DNA of 64,000 bases from Pseudanabaena sp. Chao 1811 (GCF_027942295.1 NZ_CP101416.1:3830501-3894500); one strand, 5' to 3'. Counted from the stretch's first letter, positions 17,316 through 26,661 are shown. The notes: a model not told the origin generated them from the letters alone. A program made the numbers and translations.

Positions 17316-19613
17316 TCATTGCTGGAATAATCGCATTAATGCATCAGGATTATTTTGAATCATCTCTACTAAGGCGGTAGCATCTAAACCCGTAATTGCT
17401 TGCAGTTTCAGCAGCATCAATGCACTCATTACACTTTGAGTATAGGGATGATTTTCGCCAACGGTTGCCATCAAAATTGCTAACGCTTCTTGATACAGCG
17501 GTTCCGCTTCTTCATATCTCCCTTGCGATTTGTACAGCCCTGCGAGGTTGTTGAGACTGGATGCGACATCGGGATGGCGATCGCCTAACAGTTCTCGCAT
17601 CAACTGCATCGCTTCTTGATACAGCGGTTCCGCTTCTTCATATCTCCCTTGCGATTTGTACAGCGCTGCGAGGTTGTTGAGACTGGATGCGACATCGGGA
17701 TGGCGATCGCCTAACAGTTCTCGCATCAACTGCATCGCCTCTTGATACAGCGGTTCCGCTTCTTCATATCTACCTTGCGATTGGTACAGCGCTGCGAGGT
17801 TGTTGAGACTGGATGCGACATAGGGATGGCGATCGCCTAACAGTTCTCGCATCAACTGCATCGCCTCTTGATACAGCGGTTCCGCTTCTTCATATCTACC
17901 TTGCGATTTGTACAGCGCTGCGAGGTTGTTGAGACTGGATGCGACATAGGGATGGCGATCGCCTAACAGTTCTCGCATCAACTGCATCGCTTCTTGATAC
18001 AGCGGTTCCGCTTCTTCATATCTACCTTGCGATTTGTACAGCGCTGCGAGGTTGTTGAGACTGGATGCGACATAGGGATGGCGATCGCCTAACAGTTCTC
18101 GCATCAACTGCATCGCTTCTTGATACAGCGGTTCCGCTTCTTCATATCTACCTTGCGATTTGTACAGCGCTGCGAGGTTGTTGAGACTGGATGCGACATA
18201 GGGATGGCGATCGCCTAACAGTTCTCGCCACAACTGCATCGCTTCTTGATATAGCGGTTCCGCTTCTTCATATCTCCCTTGCGATTCGTACAGCGCTGCG
18301 AGGTTGTTGAGACTGGATGCGACATCGGGATGGCGATCGCCTAACAGTTCTTGCGTAGCTTTCAAACATCTTAAATGCGAATCTTCTGCCAGTGTGTAGA
18401 TTCCTTGTCCGTAATAAAACCTTCCAACCCCTCCAAATGCCCAATACAAATTGTTATCTTCTTCAGGATTGAGAATATCACCTAGCATTTCGCGGCTCAG
18501 CATATCCAAATGGGGAATCGCAGGGGCTACTTCTGCAATCAAATCTCGCGTTGGTGATTGGGGAATTTGTTTTGCTATAGCGAGCAAACTGTTTATAAAT
18601 GCTTGACGAAACTGATGATTTTCTTCAGCTTTTAATAGCTTGGCTCCGAAGAACTCACGGACTAGCGTATGAATTTTATAAAAGTTGCATTCTTCATCAA
18701 CTGGTTGAATCAAATGCAAACTGTCTAACTGCCCCCTTGCCTCATTGAGTTCTGCTTCTGTAATTTCGGCACTTGCCCCAATCTCAGCCACCAACTCCCA
18801 CAAAATCTCAACAGGTGCAAACAGTCCTAACAGCATCGCCACTCTCTGAGAACCAGCACTAATGTCATCCCAACTCAGTTGGATTGCTGCCTCTACACCA
18901 CGATAGCCATAGGACTTATAAGCGCTGCGATCTTTTGCAAGCGATGCATCCGCTAGATTTAACCTTTCGGTTAACTTCGCAAAGGTCAAATGGCGATTTT
19001 TAACCAGATATTCGCCCATCAACTCGATCGCCAAAGGCAAATAACCCAACTTTTTACATAGTTCCGCAACTACACGATTTTCCTTTTTAACCTTAGCAAG
19101 ACCCACAAACTTGATAAACAAAGTTATCGCTTTGCCTTGGGTTAGCACCTTCAATAACAATTGCTTAAAATCTGACCTCAGCGATCTTTCCCGCGTCGTT
19201 ACCAACACCTTTACCCTCGGAGCGATCGGCATCGCCAGATCAGGAATGCTCTCCGCCTTTGGCACATCATCGAGAATCACCAATAACTTGCCAGACTCAG
19301 GCAACCAGTTTTGCCAATACCATGCCGCCTGTTCATCCAGACTAGCCGACTGCATCGCTTCGGGTAAGTCCAGATAAGGACTAGCCATAGTCACCACAGC
19401 CTGAGCCAATCCCATCTCCCGCAAAGACAACCAATACCGCGCCACATATTCCTGTTGATAGCGAGTCGCATATTGCAGCGCTAGTTCAGTCTTACCGACA
19501 CCACCCATCCCCTCCACTGCACAGACGATTACACCCTGACCTTCTTGCAACTTTGCATGAATTTCCGCAAGCTCATCCTCTCGCCCCACAAAGTTAGGCG
19601 AACCATGCCGCAC
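17316..19613 (-). CDS. STAND NTPase (NB-ARC type) with TPR array
   Basis: A 765-residue protein of the STAND class, signalling ATPases that oligomerise on ligand binding. The N-terminus has SPNFVGREDELAEIHAKLQE, the P-loop GMGGVGKTELALQYA near residue 35 and Walker B KLLVILDDVPKAE, then a winged-helix region. The C-terminal third has seven 42-residue TPRs of the kinesin-light-chain type (HPxVASSLNNLAALYxSQGR). Translation is taken from a GTG at 19613. The frame stays open for 21 codons further upstream to a TGA that is the stop codon of the next gene, so both genes share one frame and may once have been a single protein. The role could be defence or regulation; no effector domain is attached. 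Confidence 0.85.
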   Translation of the reverse strand: MRHGSPNFVGREDELAEIHAKLQEGQGVIVCAVEGMGGVGKTELALQYATRYQQEYVARYWLSLREMGLAQAVVTMASPYLDLPEAMQSASLDEQAAWYWQNWLPESGKLLVILDDVPKAESIPDLAMPIAPRVKVLVTTRERSLRSDFKQLLLKVLTQGKAITLFIKFVGLAKVKKENRVVAELCKKLGYLPLAIELMGEYLVKNRHLTFAKLTERLNLADASLAKDRSAYKSYGYRGVEAAIQLSWDDISAGSQRVAMLLGLFAPVEILWELVAEIGASAEITEAELNEARGQLDSLHLIQPVDEECNFYKIHTLVREFFGAKLLKAEENHQFRQAFINSLLAIAKQIPQSPTRDLIAEVAPAIPHLDMLSREMLGDILNPEEDNNLYWAFGGVGRFYYGQGIYTLAEDSHLRCLKATQELLGDRHPDVASSLNNLAALYESQGRYEEAEPLYQEAMQLWRELLGDRHPYVASSLNNLAALYKSQGRYEEAEPLYQEAMQLMRELLGDRHPYVASSLNNLAALYKSQGRYEEAEPLYQEAMQLMRELLGDRHPYVASSLNNLAALYKSQGRYEEAEPLYQEAMQLMRELLGDRHPYVASSLNNLAALYQSQGRYEEAEPLYQEAMQLMRELLGDRHPDVASSLNNLAALYKSQGRYEEAEPLYQEAMQLMRELLGDRHPDVASSLNNLAGLYKSQGRYEEAEPLYQEALAILMATVGENHPYTQSVMSALMLLKLQAITGLDATALVEMIQNNPDALMRLFQQ
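17480..18345 (-). repeat. Seven near-identical 126-bp coding repeats
   Basis: Each unit encodes one TPR and contains GATGGCGATCGCCTAACAGT (plus-strand text). Units differ only at a few codons (Tyr or Asp after HP; Glu, Lys or Gln before SQGR), which indicates recent tandem expansion or gene conversion. Confidence 0.92.
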
Positions 19614-19676
19614 ATTACTAGGAATGCTCTTAGGAGAATTTAACTTTGTCCGCGCTCCCGATTCAGACGAGTTTAG

Positions 19677-20123
19677 TCAATCATCATCACTTGTCCCAAA
19701 ATACATTTTTTCGGCAATGTATTGCTTTCCACCCTGCTCAGCCTTAGCCTGAACATTCATGTTGTTATCACCCGTGACATTCTGCACCATATTGCTATTG
19801 TCTTGCAGTTTGCCAGCTTGAATTTCTTTGGCTAGCACTTTCAACTGTTCGGCAAACTCTGGCTCATCATCTAGCACCACATCTAGATTTTTGGCAATAG
19901 TTGATATGGCAGTGCGATCGCCCTGCTCGGCTTTTGCCAATGCCTCATCCACCTTTGCCGACCTGCCACGCAGCTTATTCCAGATCGCTTGACGCAACTC
20001 ATCCATCTTCGCGATCGCCTCAGCAGTGAACTTCTTTGCCAATTCACCAGCACCCGACTCGATAAACTTCTGAAAAGCCAAATTTGCGATCGCCCCAGCC
20101 GTCAACGTTAAAGGATCTGCCAT
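19677..20123 (-). CDS. N-terminal module of the STAND protein, now separate
   Basis: A 148-residue, mostly helical protein: MADPLTLTAGAIANLAFQKF, GAGELAKKFTAEAIAKMDEL and VLDDEPEFAEQLKVLAKEIQ, then an Asn/Gln-rich linker NSNMVQNVTGDNNMNVQAKA. Such modules are found fused N-terminally to NB-ARC or NACHT proteins in cyanobacteria. It ends ...TSDDD at a TGA, and the same frame continues into the NB-ARC gene. It may be a broken fusion, or a free adaptor translated separately. A shorter analogue stands alone at 61848-62243. Confidence 0.65.
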   Translation of the reverse strand: MADPLTLTAGAIANLAFQKFIESGAGELAKKFTAEAIAKMDELRQAIWNKLRGRSAKVDEALAKAEQGDRTAISTIAKNLDVVLDDEPEFAEQLKVLAKEIQAGKLQDNSNMVQNVTGDNNMNVQAKAEQGGKQYIAEKMYFGTSDDD

Positions 20124-20319
20124 ATTAAAAAGCTAAGAAATTTGTGGTTATTATGATATAGCAATCAACTATTTTGCTCAATTACTTCAGTATTAACTAC
20201 AAAAACTAGAGTAATCACCCAGATCGAAGCTAATTTAATTCTTGTATTAATGCTATCTGTATCAACTCCCAAAAACAAAGTAATATTACTTACGGTCTTC
20301 GTCTAGAGATGTATAAAAT

Positions 20320-21264
20320 ATGATGCGAATACTGGCATTGGTTCCAGGTGGGACTGGCGATCAGTTACTGTTTTTCCCGACACTGGATACCCTCAAACAA
20401 CAGTATCCCAATGCCGAAATTGACGTGGTGGTTGAACCACGCGCGATCGCTACCTATCGCATTAGCCAAGTGGCAAATCGCGTACTTAAATTTGATTTTA
20501 ACGATCGCAATTCTTTGGCAGATTTTGGCAACTTACTTGGGACAATCCGCGATCGCGAATATGATGCGGCAATTCTTACCCAGCCAAGCTTCTCGATTAA
20601 TATCTTGTTATGGTTAAGTGGTATCCCCAAGCGGATCTCCTTTGCAGGGGCAGGCGACTTCTTGCTAACGGATATTATTCCCACAGCTCCTCAAGAATAT
20701 TTAGCAGCACAGAATCATAGCTTGCTCATAGCACTAAATAATCAGCAACCATGTCCACCTATCAAGGTTAATCTCCCTAAAAATGATTTAGATTGGGCGG
20801 CAGGTGAACAAAAACGGCTTGGCATTCACCAAAGCGGTTTTATCTTGCTTAACTGTGGTGCTTATGCCAATTATCCTGCGGACAGTTGGGCAACAATTGC
20901 CAAAGACATTCAATCAAAATTGCCAAATTTACCGATTGTGGCGATCGATAGTGTCAATAATGCAGACTTGCTCAAGCAACTCACTACTAAAGTTCCAAAT
21001 ATTTTGATTACTAGCCCCACCGATATTGGTAAGCTCACAGCCATGATTGCCTCGGCAAATCTCTTTATTTGTGCGGAAGGCGATGCGATGCAGTTAGGTG
21101 TTGCGGTTGGCACTGCTTTAGTCGCGATTTTAGGAGCAAATACATCGGCGGCGACATTTTTGCCAATCCAAGAAAAGCGCGTGAAGTATGTGCAGGCTAG
21201 CAATGGTCAATCACTGAAAGATATCTCGCCTAAAATAGTCCTTGCCAAGATTTGGGAAGGATAG
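20320..21264 (+). CDS. Glycosyltransferase family 9 (heptosyltransferase-like)
   Basis: A 314-residue GT-B fold enzyme of the family that adds heptose or similar sugars to lipopolysaccharide cores. The N-terminus MMRILALVPGGTGDQLLFFP has the typical GxGDxLLxxP loop, and the C-terminal half has GFILLNCGAYANYPADSWAT and ANLFICAEGDAMQLGVAVGT, the nucleotide-sugar binding region. Some cyanobacterial relatives act on other glycans, so the acceptor is unknown. Two adjacent ATG codons make the exact start uncertain by one residue. A terminator follows directly. Confidence 0.85.
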   Translation: MMRILALVPGGTGDQLLFFPTLDTLKQQYPNAEIDVVVEPRAIATYRISQVANRVLKFDFNDRNSLADFGNLLGTIRDREYDAAILTQPSFSINILLWLSGIPKRISFAGAGDFLLTDIIPTAPQEYLAAQNHSLLIALNNQQPCPPIKVNLPKNDLDWAAGEQKRLGIHQSGFILLNCGAYANYPADSWATIAKDIQSKLPNLPIVAIDSVNNADLLKQLTTKVPNILITSPTDIGKLTAMIASANLFICAEGDAMQLGVAVGTALVAILGANTSAATFLPIQEKRVKYVQASNGQSLKDISPKIVLAKIWEG

Positions 21265-21295
21265 GAAAAAAGGCTTGCTTGGCGAGCCTTTTTTC
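21264..21295. terminator. Terminator after the glycosyltransferase gene
   Basis: GAAAAAAGGCTTGC and GCGAGCCTTTTTTC form a stem with one G-T pair around a short loop, ending in a T tract. It lies between the convergent glycosyltransferase and pentapeptide-repeat genes and can serve both. Confidence 0.85.
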
Positions 21296-21307
21296 TTGGA
21301 ACGTTTG

Positions 21308-21988
21308 TCAACGTTTGGCATTTTCTAGAAGAGCGCCATCAAGTTTGGCAGCGTGAAGATCGGTGTTTCTCAGATCCGCTTCTTTGAGCTTTGCGCCATT
21401 AAAATCAGTTTTGCGTAAAACTGCTCCACTGAGATTGGCTCTGGTTAAATTTGCACCACTGAGATTTGCCCCACTTAACTCAGTTTCGCAGAGGGAGGCA
21501 TTACTCAAATTTGCCCCATTCAAATTTGCCCCACAGAGATTTGCGTCACTAAGATCGGCATTAGTAAGATCTGCGCCACTCAAGTTAATTCCCATTAAAT
21601 TGGCATTACGAAGGACTGCACCACTTAGGTTTGCACCACTGAGGTTTGCGAGACTGAGATTAACCGCACTGAGATTTGACAAGCTAAGATTTGCACCACT
21701 GAGGTTTGTCATGCAGAGCGTGACATCCTGAAATGTTGCCAGACTTAGATTTGCACCACTGAGATTGGCGAGGGTCATATTTGCTTCTCGGAGATTTGCA
21801 CCCACTAAGTTTGCCCCACCCAGATTTGCTAAGCTGAGATCTGTACCACTAAAGTCAGCCTTACTAACTTCAGCATAGGCAAGATTTGCTTCGCTCAGGT
21901 CGATAGAGATGCGATACTCTTGCGATCGCCAAAAATTCCAACTACTTACCCCATTTTGTAGCTGAGTCAGATGTTCTTTATTTGCCAC
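21308..21988 (-). CDS. Pentapeptide-repeat protein
   Basis: A 226-residue protein built almost wholly of A(N/D)LSG-type pentapeptides from about residue 30 on (ANLSGANLSLATF, ANLSGANLSGAVLRNANLMG). Such repeats fold into a right-handed quadrilateral beta helix. The N-terminal 30 residues (MANKEHLTQLQNGVSSWNFW) are not repetitive and look like a small cap. No enzyme domain is attached. The family is abundant in cyanobacteria and mostly of unknown function. Confidence 0.9.
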   Translation of the reverse strand: MANKEHLTQLQNGVSSWNFWRSQEYRISIDLSEANLAYAEVSKADFSGTDLSLANLGGANLVGANLREANMTLANLSGANLSLATFQDVTLCMTNLSGANLSLSNLSAVNLSLANLSGANLSGAVLRNANLMGINLSGADLTNADLSDANLCGANLNGANLSNASLCETELSGANLSGANLTRANLSGAVLRKTDFNGAKLKEADLRNTDLHAAKLDGALLENAKR

Positions 21989-22223
21989 GATCTTACCTTC
22001 GCTTTTAAGTACGGCGATTAGTAAAAATTTACAGAAAGAAATTTATATAGTGCAGGCGGTATAGGCTACTGCTTCTACTCTATAGAATAAGTCAAGACTG
22101 AAAAAGTTTGATTTTGTCATGACAATTCGCAATATAAAGTGGTATATCTCAATCAATTATTGGCAACAAATTGCTGATCTAGATAGTGATAAACATAGCT
22201 GCTCTAGAGGGAACAGGTTTAGG

Positions 22224-23129
22224 ATGATCAAATCGTTAATCTTCAATAGCAATTCATCATGGGTGATCGCTGCTAATTTTTTGCTCATGACTGGGTTTGC
22301 CTTCAGTGATATATCATCGGTGCGATCAATGGCGATCGCTGAACCCATTGCTCAAGCACCCTTACCGACAAACAATTGCTCCCAATTGACCAATCGCCGC
22401 TATGTGACTCTAATTGATCGCCCTGCCAATTCGCTGCCACAGTTGCCTCGATATTTAGTACTAGCCGCAGTACCTTGCAATTATCTCAATGGTTCGATGA
22501 CCTTCTTCGGGGGATTTGATAACGTTAAGACCTCAGCATTTCGAGCAAGTCAACTACGTGAACTTGGACTAGATGCAGTTGTCTATTCCTTCAATGCCAA
22601 GGTGAGTGATGTGCCTGCCAATGTGCAGGCGGCGGCGGTTTTAGTAGAACTAAATAATGAGCCTAATGTAGTAATTCAGAAGGTGCAATCACTCACTGGC
22701 AAAAGTGCAGTTTTAGCAACCTTTGGCAATCGCTCGGTAATTGTCGCTGCCCCACTATCGAGTCAGCAAAGTGCCAATGCGATCGCTACATTACTACGTC
22801 GGCAAGGTTTTGCCGCACAGGTTATTAGTGCCGATATTATTGCCCCACCTAGTACCAATACAAGTAATACACCGCCCACTTCGGTTCCAATTTCTACCCC
22901 TTCTAACCCAACAACTAATACTAGACCTACCATTTATCGCGTGCTAGTTCCCAATAATACCGCCGACACCTTGAAAAAAATACGGGCATCTGCTCCCGAT
23001 GCGTTTGTGACGATTTTTCGAGGGCAATCTTATATTCAGGTGCGTACCTATACCAACCGCGACAATGCCCACCGTGAACGCGATCGCTTAAATGCTATTT
23101 ACGCAGGTACAATTCTGCTCCGAGACTAG
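22224..23129 (+). CDS. Exported SPOR-like protein of unknown function
   Basis: A 301-residue protein with a signal-like start (MIKSLIFNSNSSWVIAANFL) at 22224, preferred over an upstream ATG at 22119 because it places the hydrophobic segment at the N-terminus and follows an AGG-containing purine run. Two similar segments (RYLVLAAVPCNYLNGSMTFF...LRELGLDAVVYSF and TIYRVLVPNN...SYIQVRTYTNRDNAHRERDR) have the look of SPOR-type repeats, with a Thr/Pro/Asn linker between. Peptidoglycan binding is possible but not shown. Confidence 0.6.
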   Translation: MIKSLIFNSNSSWVIAANFLLMTGFAFSDISSVRSMAIAEPIAQAPLPTNNCSQLTNRRYVTLIDRPANSLPQLPRYLVLAAVPCNYLNGSMTFFGGFDNVKTSAFRASQLRELGLDAVVYSFNAKVSDVPANVQAAAVLVELNNEPNVVIQKVQSLTGKSAVLATFGNRSVIVAAPLSSQQSANAIATLLRRQGFAAQVISADIIAPPSTNTSNTPPTSVPISTPSNPTTNTRPTIYRVLVPNNTADTLKKIRASAPDAFVTIFRGQSYIQVRTYTNRDNAHRERDRLNAIYAGTILLRD

Positions 23130-23167
23130 CAACGACGATTAACTAAAGATTAGCTAAAAAATAACCC

Positions 23168-23953
23168 ATGCCATCTATAGCATCTCGTTCTCAATCTTTA
23201 ATTAATTCGCAAATTAATTTAGAAAGCAATCCAGATTTGCCAGCCTATACTGTGCGTGTAAGCGATCGCGCTAAGTGTGTACGCCTTGCCCTCTCTGTCG
23301 AAAATGGGTTAGAGGTAGTTGTCCCTGCTAATTACGATCACCTCAAGATCCCTGAAATCATTCACCAAAAACGTAATTGGATCAATCGCAATCAGCGCAA
23401 ACTCAATGAGCGGGAGGCATTTTTTCAGTCCCAATCCCCCCATGAACTCCCAGATCGACTTAAGCTGCGATCACTAGGCGAAGAATGGCAAATTGTATAT
23501 CAGCAAACTGTCACCAGATTTGGCTCGATCACCATCAAAGAGAACAGAGAGCAGCTTCAGTTGGTGATCAGTGGCGATATTACTGATGTCAGATCCTGCA
23601 AGGCTCTAATTAAACAATGGTTAATGAAAACAGCAGAAAAGCAATTGTTTAGTTGGTTACGCAGACTTAGCCTTCAGACCAATTTGCCCTATCGCACAAC
23701 TGCAATCCGTGGTCAAAAAACTTTGTGGGGTAGCTGCTCTAGCGATCGTAATATTAGCCTCAACTATAAACTTCTATTTCTCGAAGCTCAAGTTGTGGAA
23801 TATGTGTTGATCCATGAGTTATGCCATACCGTTCATATGAATCATTCAGCCAAATTTTGGAAGTTGGTCAGTAAGTTTGAGCCAAATTACAAAACCATCG
23901 ATAAATCCCTCAATCAAGCATGGCAGATTATTCCTGCATGGTTGAGTTTGTAA
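23168..23953 (+). CDS. DUF45/YgjP-like zinc metallopeptidase
   Basis: A 261-residue cytosolic protein of the M48-like YgjP/DUF45 group. The zinc motif is HELCHTVHMNHSAKFW (HExxH plus a downstream His), preceded by the family-typical GQKTLWGSCSSDRNISLNYK. The N-terminal half (RVSDRAKCVRLALSVENGLE) is also standard. Substrates are unknown. It starts 38 bases after the SPOR-like gene on the same strand, so the two may be co-transcribed. Confidence 0.85.
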   Translation: MPSIASRSQSLINSQINLESNPDLPAYTVRVSDRAKCVRLALSVENGLEVVVPANYDHLKIPEIIHQKRNWINRNQRKLNEREAFFQSQSPHELPDRLKLRSLGEEWQIVYQQTVTRFGSITIKENREQLQLVISGDITDVRSCKALIKQWLMKTAEKQLFSWLRRLSLQTNLPYRTTAIRGQKTLWGSCSSDRNISLNYKLLFLEAQVVEYVLIHELCHTVHMNHSAKFWKLVSKFEPNYKTIDKSLNQAWQIIPAWLSL

Positions 23954-24210
23954 GCCATCCTAAAATGAGTTACACCTTCGGGACGCTCTTTTAAAAAATT
24001 TGAATCATACTTTAGGTGGATTTTCTATCCATCTACTATATTTTTAGGTGGTAAAAAGTTTCTTAAAAGCATTGTCACACAAGCAAATAAGAACCTGACC
24101 TAAGTTAACTATGTGAGCAAGCTCACAATGTATCTGTGCATCAAGTCTATGGGGATTTGGGGTTAAGCACTATACTGACATCTTGCAACTGACAAATTTG
24201 AGGTCTCATT
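23954..24210. other. Intergenic region before the DUF3352 gene
   Basis: No gene seen. It contains direct repeats of TTTAGGTGG (twice within 40 bases near 24010-24055) and a small hairpin TGTGAGC-AA-GCTCACA near 24113-24128 that could be a regulatory site or part of the promoter of the next gene. Confidence 0.4.
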
Positions 24211-25962
24211 ATGACTGAAAGAAAAACGAATTTACTACCTATTATTGGTGGTGCTGCTGTAGTAGTTGCTGGTGGTGTAGGAGCCTATTTTTTCTTCAAT
24301 AAACCAGCCATTTTGCCTACTGGCACTAGTGTATCGGGAACTCTCACCGTTGTCCCTAAACAGTCCTTGATGGCAATGTCCATCTCTACCGATGGAGCGG
24401 CACTTTCGCAAATAGAGCAATTTCTGTCTCCAGAAACCAAAAAGCTTTACGATACCGAACTTGATAAGTTTAGAAAGAATCTTTCTTCGAGTGATTTTGA
24501 CTATGACAAGGATGTAAAGCCTTGGATTGGCAAAAATGTCACGATCGCCTTTTTGCCATCGGGTAAAACTGCCAATCTCGTCCCCAATAGATCCCAATCT
24601 GCTCTTCAGCCACGCTATGTCCCCATGAGCAATACAGGTTCAATCCAGTTTGTTCAAAATAAAGAGCCAGAGAAAGCTGAATCTGCCTCAGCCCCTAACG
24701 TTCTACTTGTGATTGAAGTAAAAGACAAGGCGGGAGCTGAGAAATTTTTGTCAGAAAAAGTCAAAACTAAGGCTGGTGGCAAAGAAAAGCAGTCGGAATA
24801 TAAGGGCGTAAAAATTACGCAATATGGCGAAGGATCAAATTCAAGTGCGACGGCAACCGTGGGAGATTACTTAATCGTTACTCCCCGTGAGCAGCTTACG
24901 CAAAAGGCGATTGATACCTTTAAAGGTGAACCTTCGTTAGCAAGTTCCATTAGTGCTGATGATCTCAAACTCAAAAACACTGTTGCTCAAGTTTACATTC
25001 CTAATTTTGGCGAATCAATCGTTGAGCTATCAGCGTTAAATCCTAAGGCTGAAACAATTCCTCCTGAATCTTTGGAGCAATTGAAGAAAGTTAAATCAAT
25101 TAACTTAGGTTTTGGTATTGATGACTCAGGTATTCGCTTTAAGGCATTGGGTAAATTCGACCCAGAAGCAATTGCTGCCCTCAAGAATTCTCCTAACAAA
25201 ATTATTGGTCAAATCCCTTCCCAAGCATTTGCCGTAATCACTGGATTCAATATCAAGAATTCATGGGAACAGTTTGCAAAGTCAGCAGAGAAGAATGCCG
25301 AAATCAAGAAAAGTCTTGACGAAGCCAGAACTCAACTGAAGTCCTCACCATTAGCACTCGATCTGGATAAAGATATCTTTGGTTGGATGGATGGTGAATA
25401 TGCGATCGCCTCAGTATCTGGTAAACCCGAAGGCATTTTAGCGCAGACTCAAGGGCTTGCACCTGTACTACTACTGCAAACCACCAATCGTTCTGCGGGT
25501 GAATCTTTGCTTAAGAAATTGGATGATTTCATCTCGAAGAATGGCGGCAAGGTTGACAAGAAGGATGTTGGCGGTGTTGCCGTCACCGAATGGTCAGTAC
25601 CAGGCGCACCAGGCGCGATCGTTTCTCACGGTTGGAGTCAACAAGACACATTATTTCTCACGGCTTCACCAATTGTTTCCTTGTTTGTACCGAAGCCTAC
25701 TAGTGCTCTCGAAGCAGATTCTACCTTCAAGTCGGTAGTAAGCACTCTACCTACTAACAATGTGGGTTATTTCTATATTGATGCCGATAAAACATGGAGC
25801 ATCGTTCAGAGCTTTTTACCTGCTGCGGAGAAAGAAAAGACTCCTCCCGAAGTGAAGGCTTTGATTACTTCTATCCGTGGATTGGCAGTAACTGCTGCTT
25901 ATCCAAAGCCAGATACTGCTGAAGTCGAAGCAATTCTTGCATTGAAGAAAGGTGGCAAATAA
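24211..25962 (+). CDS. DUF3352 membrane-anchored protein
   Basis: A 583-residue protein common in cyanobacteria. A single N-terminal membrane segment (LLPIIGGAAVVVAGGVGAYF) anchors a large soluble part. Recognisable segments are SLMAMSISTDGAALSQIEQF, DVKPWIGKNVTIAFLPSG, DKDIFGWMDGEYAIA and NNVGYFYIDADKTW, as in DUF3352. No catalytic motif is visible and the function is unknown. It is a single-gene unit closed by long hairpins. Confidence 0.85.
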   Translation: MTERKTNLLPIIGGAAVVVAGGVGAYFFFNKPAILPTGTSVSGTLTVVPKQSLMAMSISTDGAALSQIEQFLSPETKKLYDTELDKFRKNLSSSDFDYDKDVKPWIGKNVTIAFLPSGKTANLVPNRSQSALQPRYVPMSNTGSIQFVQNKEPEKAESASAPNVLLVIEVKDKAGAEKFLSEKVKTKAGGKEKQSEYKGVKITQYGEGSNSSATATVGDYLIVTPREQLTQKAIDTFKGEPSLASSISADDLKLKNTVAQVYIPNFGESIVELSALNPKAETIPPESLEQLKKVKSINLGFGIDDSGIRFKALGKFDPEAIAALKNSPNKIIGQIPSQAFAVITGFNIKNSWEQFAKSAEKNAEIKKSLDEARTQLKSSPLALDLDKDIFGWMDGEYAIASVSGKPEGILAQTQGLAPVLLLQTTNRSAGESLLKKLDDFISKNGGKVDKKDVGGVAVTEWSVPGAPGAIVSHGWSQQDTLFLTASPIVSLFVPKPTSALEADSTFKSVVSTLPTNNVGYFYIDADKTWSIVQSFLPAAEKEKTPPEVKALITSIRGLAVTAAYPKPDTAEVEAILALKKGGK

Positions 25963-26025
25963 AGCATAGCTTTGTTTCTAGTGTTTCTAAATAACGTCAG
26001 TTCGGCTTAAGCTGGCAAATTTTAA

Positions 26026-26074
26026 AAAAATAAAAGTAAAAGCCTTGCGTAGCAAGGCTTTTACTTTTATTTTT
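26026..26074. terminator. 23-bp hairpin with GTA loop
   Basis: The left arm ends GTAAAAGCCTTGC, the loop is GTA, and the right arm begins GCAAGGCTTTTAC with flanking A and T tracts. The stem is perfect. It follows the DUF3352 gene and faces the HxlR gene. Confidence 0.85.
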
Positions 26075-26107
26075 GAGAGAGGGTTTGTTACACAAACCCT
26101 CTCTCAA
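26073..26107. repeat. 16-bp hairpin with TAC loop
   Basis: TTGAGAGAGGGTTTGT and its exact complement flank TAC. It abuts the preceding hairpin with no spacing, an unusual tandem arrangement. Confidence 0.8.
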
Positions 26108-26138
26108 CGTCTGTTTCAAATCATCCCGAACTCGCGTT

Positions 26139-26175
26139 AAATAGAACAGGCGCACTATGTGCGTTTGTTCTATTT
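26139..26175. terminator. Hairpin overlapping the HxlR gene end
   Basis: AAATAGAACAGGCGCAC pairs with GTGCGTTTGTTCTATTT (two G-T pairs) around TAT. It includes the HxlR stop codon and would terminate that gene on the minus strand. Confidence 0.75.
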
Positions 26176-26547
26176 TTGCTCTAAATATTTTCTGCCCCAA
26201 AGGTGCATTGCATCTAGTACAGGTTGTAGAGTTTTGCCTAAAGCAGTCAGCGAATATTCCACCTTAGGCGGAACCTGCATATAAATTTCACGATGAATCA
26301 AGCCATCTCTCTCCATCTCTCGTAACTGCTGCGTGAGCATCTTTTGAGTGATTCCATGTAAGCTACGATGCAATTCTCCAAAGCGTCTTGTGCCATTAAA
26401 TAATTCATGCAAAATCAAAACTTTCCAACGCCCACCGATCGCATCAAGAGTCGCCTCAACAGGACAGCTAGGGCGATCGCCTTGATATGAGCCACTACAA
26501 ATAATTTCTGGATCAGCCTCAATAAAGGTATTCGTCGTTTGGTTCAT
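26170..26547 (-). CDS. HxlR family transcriptional regulator
   Basis: A 125-residue winged-helix regulator. Family signatures: CPVEATLDAIGGRWKVLILH, LFNGTRRFGELHRSLHGITQ, KMLTQQLREMERDGLIHREI and PPKVEYSLTALGKTL. The Cys at the start of the CPVE motif is the redox- or electrophile-sensing position in YodB/QorR relatives; another Cys (CSGSY) is nearby. It is divergent from the CDGSH and pirin genes, which it probably controls, with palindromic sites in between. Confidence 0.92.
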   Translation of the reverse strand: MNQTTNTFIEADPEIICSGSYQGDRPSCPVEATLDAIGGRWKVLILHELFNGTRRFGELHRSLHGITQKMLTQQLREMERDGLIHREIYMQVPPKVEYSLTALGKTLQPVLDAMHLWGRKYLEQK

Positions 26548-26558
26548 AGTATCTTTTT

Positions 26559-26588
26559 GGTATGTACCTTACAAAAAAGTGCATACTT
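26559..26588. promoter_or_regulatory. Candidate HxlR operator
   Basis: Two dyads, GGTATGTACC and AAGTGCATACTT, share the GTATG/GCATAC core and lie just upstream of the HxlR start; GTGTATGTC recurs at about 26599. TATATT at about 26612 could be the -10 of the divergent CDGSH gene. This is the expected layout for autoregulation plus control of the neighbours. Confidence 0.5.
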
Positions 26589-26661
26589 TACGTTAAGAGT
26601 GTATGTCAATTATATTGGAATGGTTGAAAGTTGAACCAATTACCACAAGGAATAAGGGAAA

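Noticed and set aside
17480-18345. Regular spaced repeats that could suggest a CRISPR array
   Set aside because: The 126-bp unit is fully coding and encodes TPR motifs in one frame; there are no variable spacers.
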